Origin: Sipunculus nudus | Lineage: Eukaryota > Annelida > Sipuncula > Golfingiida > Sipunculidae | Direction: 5' to 3' | DNA length: 64,000 bases | Assembly (NCBI GenBank): GCA_026874595.1 | Contig: CM049309.1 | Coordinates: forward strand, 2,514,076-2,578,075 | Shown here: piece after piece, positions 15,401-27,400 of the stretch | Numbering within the stretch: the first letter of the stretch is position 1 | How the letters are laid out: each line of letters starts with the position of its first letter | The notes under the pieces: generated by a model | Told to the model about the DNA's origin: nothing | Databases searched by the model: none | The model's input: the letters and a program-made list of their open reading frames with translations, nothing else | Made by a program: the position numbers and the translations under genes

Positions 15401-18400
15401 TATTATTTTTAATTAAAATTATATTTGGGACAATATTTGTAATTTTTTTAATAAATAGTTACTCTTATATTATATGTTCTGCTTATAAGTTATATGGCCA
15501 AGTCAAAATCTGTGTGACAGTAGTACTCCATTTGTTAATAAAATAAATGAAATCAATCCTCTTCCCTGTCTCCAAAGGTACTATCAAAATCATACATAAG
15601 CTAAACAACAACAACTCATAATACAGTTTATATTTATTACCACACAAAACCAACATGTGCCTCATTTCTAAATAATATTTTTTTATCATATATAACAGCT
15701 GAGCGTCGTGACCCATAGGTCCCTTGTTCACATTAGTTATAACTGACCTGTCTAATAAGACCACCTGTGATATAGTCCCATAGCTGGTCTCATAACACAG
15801 GTTTCACTGTAATTTGTGATAATCTTGCAGATTTATAAACTAAAGGAAACTTAGAATAACTAAGTTATCAGCTGTACAGTATAATACAGTACTCTTCTTT
15901 TTCGTCAAATGCAAGTCTTAACAGGTGGTGATCAGTGACATTTTCTTTGTATGTGACATTCTGTAGCTTATCATTTAGTTACACATGGTTTGTAGGACTC
16001 AGGACGCTTACATGCAACTCCTTGAGGACACCAAGAAGGGTTACCATGGTGAACTTGAGAGAGAATATGAAGAACACAGGAGGCAGCTGCAGCAGGAAAC
16101 TGAAGAACTGGTGTCCAAACTCAGGTTGGTGGCACCTACACTGGCTACGGGACCTGTATATGTGATCCTCTCTTGTATAATATTGATATTATCCCTGTCT
16201 TAGTGGCACCTACAGGGCCTGTATATACCTTCCTCTCTTGTATAATATATATCTTATTATACCTACCCTTGGCATTCAAAAAACATCTTTTTCTGTCCTT
16301 ATAAAAAGTGTCAGGGTGCAGTTTATGTAAACCTACCCTGTTGAGTGTTTGACATCAAAGTAAATTCAAAGTATTTATAGATTATAGATTAGAATAAATA
16401 TATATATTTATAACGCACTTATACCATATGGCAGGATTTGGAAACAAGGTTAGGATTGGTATGGGGGAAAATTCAAAAGAGGGCACAAGTCCAACATGCT
16501 CAGTGAGTCTCAGATCATTCATTAGGATCATGCATCTGATAACATGAGGACGATGTAGTTTATAAAAATCCTAAATGATTACAAAACTCACCTGGGATAT
16601 AACATTTGGAAAAGATTTGTTTGGTTGAGTAATGAGAGAGATTGAGAACATGCTCTGCAGGGAATTGCATGCCTTGCAGCAGGAGCTGGTAGAGGTGAAG
16701 GAGCTGTATTTAGTTTGACATGTTATCTCTCTGTCTGCAGGGAGGAGCTGTGTGCCTCACAGCAGGAGCTGGTAGAGGTGAAGGAGCTGTATTTAGTTTG
16801 ACATGTTATCTCTCTGTCTGCAGGGAGGAGCTGTGTGCCTCACAGCAGGAGCTGGTAGAGGTGAAGGAGCTGTATTTAGTTTGACATGTTATCCCTCTGT
16901 CTGCAGGAAGGAGTTGCATGCCTCACAGCAGGAGCTGGTAGAGGTGAAGGAGCTGTATTTAGTTTGACATGTTATCTCTCTGTCTGCAGGGAGGAGCTGT
17001 GTGCCTCACAGCAGGAGCTGGTAGAGGTGAAGGAGCTGTATTTAGTTTGACATGTTATCCCTCTGTCTGCAGGGAGGAGTTGCATGCCTCACAGCAGGAG
17101 CTGGTAGAGGTGAAGGAGCTGTATTTAGTTTGACATGTTATCTCTCTGTCTGCAGGGAGGAGCTGTGTGCCTCACAGCAGGAGCTGGTAGAGGTGAAGGA
17201 GCTGTATTTAGTTTGACATGTTATCCCTCTGTCTGCAGGGAGGAGTTGCATGCATCACAGCAGGAGCTGTTAGAGGTGAAGGAACTGTATTTAGTTTGAC
17301 ATGTTATCCCTCTGTCTGCAGGGAGGAGCTGCATGCCTCACAGCAGGAGCTGGTAGAGGTGAAGGAGCTGTATTTAGTTTGACATGTTATCTCTCTGTCT
17401 GTAGGGAGGAGTTGCATGCCTCACAGCAGGAGCTGGTAGAGGTGAAGGAGCTGTATTAAGTTTGACATGTTATCTCTCTGTCTGCAGGGAGGAGCTGTAT
17501 GCCTCACAGCAGGAGCTGGTAGAGGTGAAGGAGCTGTATTAAGTTTGACATGTTATCTCTCTGTCTGCAGGGAGGAGCTGTATGCCTCACAGCAGGAGCT
17601 GGTAGAGGTGAAGGAGCTGTATTTAGTTTGACGTGTTATCTCTCTGTCTGCAGGGAGGAGTTGCATGCCTCACAGCAGGAGCTGGTAGAGGTGAAGGAGC
17701 TGTATTAAGTTTGACATGTTATCTCTCTGTCTGCAGGGAGGAGCTGTATGCCTCACAGCAGGAGCTGGTAGAGGTGAAGGAGCTGTATTTAGTTTGACAT
17801 GTTATCTCTCTGTCTGCAGGGAGGAGTTGCATGCCTCACAGCAGGAGCTGGTAGAGGTGAAGGAGCTGTATTAAGTTTGGCATGTTATCTCTCTGTCTGC
17901 AGGGAGGAGCTGTATGCCTCACAGCAGGAGCTGGTAGAGGTGAAGGAGCTGTATTTAGTTTGACATGTTATTCATCTGTCTGCAGGGAGGAGTTGCATGC
18001 CTCACAGCAGGAGCTGGTAGAGGTGAAGGAGCTGTATTTAGTTTGATATGTTATCCCTCTGTCTGCAGGGAGGAGTTGCATGCCTCACAGCAGGAGCTGG
18101 TAGAGGTGAAGGAGCTGTATTAAGTTTGATATGTTATCCCTCTGTCTGCAGGGAGGAGCTGTATGCCTCACAGCATGAGCTGGTAGAGGTGAAGGAGCTG
18201 TATTTAGTTTGACATGTTATTCATCTGTCTGCAGGGAGGAGTTGCATGCCTCACAGCAGGAGCTGGTAGAGGTGAAGGAGCTGTATTTAGTTTGATATGT
18301 TATCCCTCTGTCTGCAGGGAGGAGTTGCATGCCTCACAGCAGGAGCTGGTAGAGGTGAAGGAGCTGTATTAAGTTTGATATGTTATCCCTCTGTCTGCAG

Positions 18401-21400
18401 GGAGGAGTTGCATGCCTCACAGCAGGAGCTAGTAGAGGTGAAGGAGCTGTATTTTGTTTGACATGTTATCCCTCTGTCTGCAGGGAGGAGTTGCATGCCT
18501 CACAGCAGGAGCTGGTAGAGGTGAAGGAGCTGTATTTAGTTTGACATGTTATATCTCTGTCTGCAGGGAGGAGTTGCATGCCTCACAGCAGGAGCTGGTA
18601 GAGGTGAAGGAGCTGTATGTGGCAGCTTGTCAGGAGAAGGATTCTGTGAAGGAGACAGTGAGACAGGAGATGCAGCAGGATCTGCTACAGAAGGAACAGC
18701 AAGTATGAATCCATGCTGCCTTAATCACCAGAGTTGTTTGACCTATGCTGCTGCATCATTACTATAGTACTGTATTCTCATAATATTAAGATAATCTTAG
18801 GTAGTGAATAATCCTTGCAAGGTTCTAGCTTTCTAAGGTGAATACAGAATTATTGTTATAATCCAGTATTATTACTATTTTCTTACAATATTAAGGTTAC
18901 TTACTATATAACAGTATTATGACAATATTACATTATTCGTAGTGTTACAGCGCTCTCTTTTGTGTTCTAGTATTCTTCTTAATGATGTCATTAACAACAC
19001 CAAAAAGTATATATATATAAACTAGCCTTTTGTAATATTTAGCTTCAAGAAAGGTTTGAAAAGGACAAAGAATCTGAAATTGAGAGAGTCAAGACAGACT
19101 ATCTGAAGAAAGAATCTGCTGCTATAGAAACTGCTCTGCAACAGTGGCAAAAAGATCATGAAGAGAAATTCAGCAGGAATTTGGAAGAGGAGGTCTGTTT
19201 TATTACACTATACATCAAAACTTTAAGTGGTTTTCATTAGTGGTGGGCCGATCATCGAGTTTTATCGAAAGTCAGTCGGTTTGCTGGCACTTTCAAGCGC
19301 TCGATTACCAAAGGCAACTAATGATTACATCATAATAATGATTGTTTTCCTTCCAGAATACCTTTATGTTCTAAGCAAAATGATTCTTCCATTTTTTACC
19401 ACATTCCGTGCTTCATATAATGAGTCTGTTCTCAAATAACTTCCGTATGTAACTGAGTATGACACGGTAGATGCGAGAACGGAGGACTTATTAAACTTTT
19501 TATCTGTGAACTCGCAGGCAGCTGCAGAATTAGCGGAGAGTTTTCTAATGAAATTTACATTGCAAAATATGGTTGGGAAGGCGTTAAAATACTCCATAAA
19601 TTCTCCCGGTCTATGCAAATTTTGTGAGATTCTCTTAGGAAAATCTATTCAACCGATGCGAGGTGCCGCTGTTTAGGCCGTCCTTTATAAAATCTTCGTT
19701 GGGGCTAACCCGGCCGGTCGAGTATTTGGAATTCAGCTGGAATTTTTTTGTGGACTAGTCTGCAATTTTTTTTATATGATCTGCCCCAAGCGCACCTGGA
19801 CCCGTAAAATCTGCCTTCATGTGCCCCTTTATAAGCCTAACATTCTTAGATGCTATTAAATGCCATGATGAAAGATATTACCAGACGATGCCGATCGTTA
19901 AATTTGATCCTTAAAAGTAGTCTGTGTCTTTATATATGGAAGCATCGTTACACACGTGCACGAGAGGAGAATACCTGCCCGGGATACGCAGGTACAGTTT
20001 CACAGATAATTGCATATTTCTTTGATAATTGTATTTATTTGTCTGAACCAATTAATAATCGATCATCAGTCGGTTTGCTCAAACTGATGATCGATTATGA
20101 AAAAGGAACCGACTCCCACCACTAGTTTTCATTATACTTGTATTCTTTGTCAGTGGTATGACAAGTGTTTGAATCTGTGTCATCATCACTTAGTATATTG
20201 ATATCTTTTGGGCAAATTTCACATCAGAACTATGGCAAGTATTGTTTGATGAATCTACAGTTTATTTAATACTTATTGTTTTGTATAAGTATATCACTCT
20301 TTGTCCATTGTCCGTCTGGTCATCTGTCTGTTCGTTAACCAGGCACAAATCGTAACCGCTGGACCTAGAACCTTGTAACTTGGGATTCTGAGAGGTCCAT
20401 GAAAAATCTCCTTGGAAACCAGAAATTAGTCCTCTGTTGCCCACCTAGTAGTACAGCCTTCACTGGCATTATGTAACCCACCCCAGGCAGCTTGCCTTGG
20501 CTCAGCTTTGCCACTACTAGCAGGCTTCCCCTATGCCCTGCACTCCCCCCCCCCCCTCCTCCCCAAGCTGGTGCAAAAACTAGATGAATGTTATAATTTT
20601 CTGTATTTGATTTTATTCTTGGCTATGCTACATTTTAGATTTTGTATTGTACCACCAGGGTTACAATGATTAAAGTGCACATTTAATTGTGTCCATAAAG
20701 TGGTGTATTGCTATGAAAGTGTGGATGTTCATCAGATAAGTAATGCTTTACTTCAGAAGAGTAAAACTTCACCAGGTGTGAAATTGACTATTAATTCCAG
20801 TAATAAATTATAGCTGAGATTGTAATGAGCATAATGATATTGTTTGTCCCTCATTCAACCGACAGTGTGTATACTTTATTTGAAAAGATGTTTTTATTTT
20901 ATCACATTTACTAAATCTTTTATTTTATTTCGGTGAATAAAATTAAGCAAGTACTGAAAACTCCAATGTGCAAAACTTTTTAATAGGGATTCAAGGAATA
21001 ATCTTGTAGATGCCATGTTGTGGCATTATTTTCTTTTAAATTCAGTTTAAACATTTGATTTAAAACTAATAAAATATATAAGTATGCATAATATGACCCA
21101 ATATGAGCTACACTCTGGATATGTAATGATTGCAACTTAGAATTCTAATATTTTAACTTATATTTTCAGTTTTTTTATTACTAATTTATAAAATTTGTAA
21201 ATAAAAAAAAAATGAATCAGATAAAAACTATTAATGGAAAAAGTGGATATGCCAAAATAATAGGCTTATATATAAACTTAAATGCATTATTCCCTTGAAA
21301 GTGAAATAAAGGTATTAGTCCATTCTGTCCACTTACCTGTCCATCTGTAAATTTTTCATATGCATCATAGTATCTCAAAACTTTTACTGTTTTTCTTCAT

Positions 21401-24400
21401 GACAGTCTTGTCAGAGTTTTAGTTTTTACACATATATTTAAAACTTTACTATAACCAAGTAGGAGGGCCCCTTTCCTCTTAGCTTCTCATATGCTTATAT
21501 AAATGAAAAACATTACAGTAGAATATTTTTCATATTTTGCATTTGCAAAAATTTCAAACTTAAGCTGGGTGCTTTGTATATATTTTGGATTCTCAACATC
21601 AGCGTTTGGCCAAAACTGAAAAAATACCAGACATGGTGCGAATACTTCAAATGTATTTGAATATGAATATGAATATGTACTCCATTATAAAATTTCTTGC
21701 ATAAGAATGGGAATTCAGGTAAAAAAGAAAGTATTTGAATACCAGTGCAAATACTTTCAAAATGTATTCATGAATGCATTCATAAATATATTCTATAATA
21801 TTATTTTAATAATCATTTCAGTTATATTTTATTTTAAAAAATCATATGATTCTCTTATTTTTTAAAATAAAAATTATATTTGGCACAATATTTGTTTTAA
21901 ATTTTAATAAATAGTTAAAATCTTATCTTATATGTGCTGCCTATCATTGGCCAAGTCAAAATCTGTATGACAATAGCACTCCATTTGTTAATAAAATAAA
22001 TGAAATCAATCTCTTCCCTGTCTCCAAAGAAACTATCAAAATCATGCATAAGCTAAACACCAACAACTCATAATACAGCTTATATTTATTACCACACAAA
22101 ACCAGCATGTGGCTCATTTCAAAATCATATTTTTTATCATATTTAACAGCTGAGCGCTGTGACCCATAGGTCCCTTGTTTACAAATTTTTTTCTCTATTT
22201 TTGAGACCTTTAAAAATGTGAACATCTGTTAACAAGGCACAAATTGTAAAGACTGGACCTAGAATCTTAATTCTTGACACACTGAGAGGTCCATGAAAAA
22301 TCTCCTTGGAAACCAGAAATTAGGTCTCTGTTACCCATATCCTTTGAGCCATGGGGCCCCAAAGTACCCCCCAGAATAGTCAAAAATTTCATACAAAATC
22401 TTCAATATTTCAATACCTACAGCACTGATGGTCATGATTTTTGGCATACATATTGAACTTGAGATGTTCCATCAGTTCCTGCAGATTGGTGGCGCCATCT
22501 GTATTGTTTGATTTTTTACAATTTTTTCCTCAGTTTTTGAGACCTTTAAGGATGCTGTCATCTGTTAACGTGGCACAAGTCGTAACGACTGGACCTAGAA
22601 TCTTCATTCTCGATACACTGAGAGACCTATGAAAAGTCTCCTTGGAAACCAGAAATTAGGTCTCTGTTACCCATAACCTTTGAGCTATGGGGACCCAAAG
22701 TACCCCCCAGAATAGTAAAAAATTTCATACAAAAACTTCAATATCTCATTAACTACATCACCGATGGTCTTGATTTTTGGCATACATATTGATCATGAGA
22801 TGTTCCAACAGTTTCTGCAGACTGGGTGCTCAACCTCTATTTTTTTTCAAATTTTTACGAATTTTTTTCTCTTTTTTTGAGACCTTTAAAGATGTGGTTA
22901 TCTGTCAACAGGGTACAAATCGCAACAACTGGACCTAGAATCTTCATTCTTGTGATGCAAGGAGGCCCATGAAAAGTGCCTGTGGAAACTTGAAATAAGG
23001 TCTCTGTTACCCATATCCTTCAAGCTATAGTAATTCCGAAGAATCCCTCAGAATAATGGACAATTTGATACAAAAGCTGAAGTATCTGAACAACTAATGC
23101 GCAGATCAACATGATTCTTTGCATGGATATTGACCATTAAGTGTTTTTATTAGTTTCTGCAGACTGGTGGAGCCACCTGTATTTTTGTATCCGCCAAAGC
23201 AAAGTTTTGCGGATACTATGTTTTTGACCAGGTTCCTCCTCCGCCACCGCGTTCGTTTCCAGAGAACTCCTCTGAGACTAAATGACCGATTTTCCGAAAC
23301 TTACACCAATTATCAGGTCACATGTGAACTGGTGCCTAACCAATTTGCCTTGACCTCTGACCTTTCCTCTCTGCCCAGTGTCCATTTGTGCGTCTGTTTC
23401 CACACATAAACCCTCATATCTCGGGAAACGTTTGACCGATCAGGAAATAAAATTTATACAAATGTAGCCCTTGGATAGCTTAATAACATACACAAATAAT
23501 GGTGGCGCCACCTGTAACCATGTTTGCACAGTGTCCATCAGTTCATCTGCCTTGGGTTAAAATCACTCATATCTCTGCAGTGAATTGACTAATTCACCTG
23601 AAATTCGGCATGCGTATACATCCTGGATAGCTTTCTTGATTTTATGACAGGTGGTGCCACCTACATTCACATTCACGCTGATGACATCCAAGCTCATATC
23701 TGGGGAACCGTTTGACAGGTCAGGAAATAAAATTTATACAAATGTAGCCCTTGGATAGCTTTATAACATACACAAAAAATGGTGGCGCCACCTGTAACCA
23801 TGTTTGCATAGTGTCCATCTTTTCATCTGCCTTGGGTTAAAATCACTCATATCTCTGCAGTGAATTGACTAATTCACCTGAAATTCGGCATGCGTATACA
23901 TCCTGGATAGCTTTCTGTATTTTATGACAGGTGGCGCCACCTACATTATAGTTTTGCGCTGCAGACATCCAAGCTCACATCTTTGGAACCATTTGAACGA
24001 TTGGGCCAAAATTTTGCATGTGTATAGATCTCACATAGGTCTTTATCATGCACAAAACTGGAGGGGCCACCTGCAACCATTTTTGCACACTTTGCACAGC
24101 GTCTGTCTGTTTGTATGCTGTGGCCTAAAATCACTCATTTCTCTGTAGTGGTTTGACATAACTGCCTAAAATTTTGCAGGTTTATACATCCTGGACAGCT
24201 TTCTTGATTTTATGACAGGCGGCGCTACCTACATTCTAGTTAATGCTGCACACATCCAAGCGCATATATCAGGTACCATTTGACCAATTGGGCCAAAATT
24301 GTGCATGTGTTTAGATCTCACATAGATCTTTATCATACACAAAACTGGAGGGGCCACCTATCTGTTTGTCTGCCCTGGCCAAAAATCACTCATATCTGGG

Positions 24401-27400
24401 CAGTGGTTTGGCATTTCTGCCTAAAATTTTGCAGCTTTATACATCCTGGATAGCTTTCTTGATTTTAAGACAGGTGGCGCCACCTACATTCTAGTTTACA
24501 CTGCAGACATCCAAGCTCATATCTCGGGAACCTTTTGATTTTGCATGTGTATAGATCTCACATAGGTCTTTAAAATACACAAAACTGGAGGGGCCACCTG
24601 CCACATTTTTGCACAGCGTCTGTCTGTTTGTCTGCCCTGGGCTAAAATCACTCATTTCTGGATTTGTGGTAGGTGGCACAACCTACATACATATTTAGGC
24701 TGCAGACATCCATGCTAATATGCAACACACCTCACTCTATTTCCCCTTGCCACTCAATCCATGCCTCACTTTACCCGTTCCACTCTGATTTTGGCGGATA
24801 CAAGTAGTCACTTGTCGGCTACCCGTATTCTAGTTTTTAAAGTTTACACATTTTTTCTCTGTTTTTGAGATATATAAATACAGACTAAATCTTGGCCTGT
24901 TGGTTAATCTGTTTGAAACTTCAGTTGAATGAGTACATACTACCATTCTGATGATAAAATTTCCTTTTGCGAATCTCTTCCCAGTCAGCTGAGCGTCATG
25001 ACCCATGGGTCACTTGTATCTGTATTTTGGAGACCTTCAAAGAAGCCGTCATAAGTTAACAAGGCACAAATTGTTACCCCTGGACCTAGGATCTTCTAAC
25101 TTTTCATCAAGAGAGGTCCTGAAATTAGGTCTCTGTTACCCATATTCTTTGAGCTATGGGTCTCTGAAGTACCCCCCAGAATAATCAAAAATTTGATGCA
25201 AAAGCTCAGTTATCTGAATAACTACTGCATTGATCACTATGATTCTTTGCATGAATGTTCATCATGGAGTGTTCAATCAGTTCCTGTAACCTGGTGGCAC
25301 CACATGTATTTTTTCCAATTTTTACGAATTTTGTTCTCTGTTTTTGAGACCTTCAAAGAAACTGCAATCTGTTAATGTGGCACAAATCGTAAACTCTGGA
25401 CCTTGGATCTTCTAACTTTACATCAAGAGAGGTCCATGAAAAGACTCTGTGGAAACCTGAAATTAGGTCTCTGTTACCCATATTCTTTGGGCTATGGGTC
25501 TCTGAAGTACCCCCCAGAATAATTAAAAATTTGATACAAAAGCTCAATTATCTGAATAACTACTGCATTGATCACCATGATTTTTTTGCATGAATATTGA
25601 TCATGGAGTGTTCCATCAGTCCTTGCAAACTGGTGGTGCCACCTGTATTTTCTCTAATTTTTACAATTTTTTATCTATTTTTGAGACCTTCAAATTAAGC
25701 CTCATCTTGTAACATGGCACAATTGGTAACCTCTTGACGTTGAATCTTCATACTTGACATCTAGGGAGGTCCATGAAAAGACTCTGTGGAAATCTGAAAT
25801 AGGTCTCTGTTACTCTTATCCTCCGAGCTCTTCGGCTCATTATTCCCCCTCCCCCTGAATAATCAAAAATGTGATACAAAAGCTCCAGTATATGAATATC
25901 TAATGCATTGATAGCCATGATTCTTTGGATATATATAGATCATGGAGTGTTCATCAGTTCCTGCAGACTGGTGGCACTTCCTGTATTTTTTCAGATTATT
26001 CACATTTTTTTTCTATTCATGAGAACTTCAGATGAAGTGGTCATCTGTCAAAAAACCCCGCTGAAACACATTTCTAAGGACTCTTCACAAAATTCATGAT
26101 TTTTTGCACTCTGGCAGTCATTGTGCTCATTGTTTAACATTCCTTAAATTCAGCTGAGCGTCATGGCCCATGAGCCACTAGTTAGGTTATATGTTTTTCT
26201 TGTTTGTCAACATTGCTGTGTTTACAAACACGTTGTTAAACAAGTTTATCCATCCTTTATGGAGGCATTATAAGAACTTTTCATAAACAGAATTACCCTT
26301 AGATCATTAATATATACACAGAGGAAGCCAGAAATCACGTAAATTCTTTTCAAAAGGCAAGTGAACGGGCATCTTTAAAAGAGTTCAGCACAATAAAAGT
26401 TTTACTGTTTTTTTTTCTTCAGATTGCCCAGGCCAGATTGACTTGGATGAAAGAGCAGAACAGGACAGTACAGTCAGAGGCAGCTGAACAGCTCACAGAA
26501 GGTAATTAATGAGCTAACATGAGAAAGAAAAGAAACACTTGAAGATTACTTACTTGAAAGATAAACTATTTTTTCACATCCTCGGAAAAATTCACTGTTA
26601 CAGAGATGTTTAGTTTAGAAAACATACATGTCTACTAATTGAATATTTTGCAAATACAGTAAATACATTTGGTTAGACCTTTTTTTTCAGAAAAGAAAGT
26701 GTTACATATTGCAGTAACAGATAAAAGAGTACATGGTGACTTAAAGGTTATTGATGTTAGTTTTACATGATGTAAATATTAATGTTTCTTCAACTTATGT
26801 ATATTTTTACATTTCAATTCTTAACAGGCATTTTATAGGTGCTCAGGTTGGTAATGAAGATATGTTCAGAAAGTTTCTGAAATTTCATTAAAGAATCCCT
26901 CATATGGACACCCACAAAAGGTTTCAGGTGCCAAGTTTGTAATATGGTCTCTTCAGTTTTATTCACATATTTACCAAGGTATTACTACTTGCTTCAAGAT
27001 TTACTTTCAGTCTCATTGTTGTGACCTCGCATGAATTCTTAAACTGAACCCATATTTTGATTTATCTTTTTACACTAACCTTCAGTTTTCATCAAATTTG
27101 AGTCCATGTTTAATGTATGTAATGCTATCTGTGACAGCTTCTGAAAAGTTAAATACTGAAATGGACCATGCCCCCCAGACAGAGGAGATAGCTTCCCTGC
27201 AGAGTCAGCTAGAGGTCCTCAGGTCTGAGCTAGAGAAAGCTATAGCTGGTCCAGCCGTATCAGCTGAGGTGAGATTCTGATGTCGTCAGAATAATTATCA
27301 TAGGCCTGCCAGATCACTGTTTTACAATAAGAGAGAGTGACATTTGTAGCTCTGCTTTCTAAGAAGTGCCTATATAATATTATACACACCTTTTTGGCAT

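Noticed and set aside
16741-18566. Productive use of the array copies as 37-nt microexons using the internal GAG|GTGAAG donor-like site
   Set aside because: 37 nt shifts the frame each time, and the third frame reads into TAG (AGC TGG TAG), so no coherent protein results.
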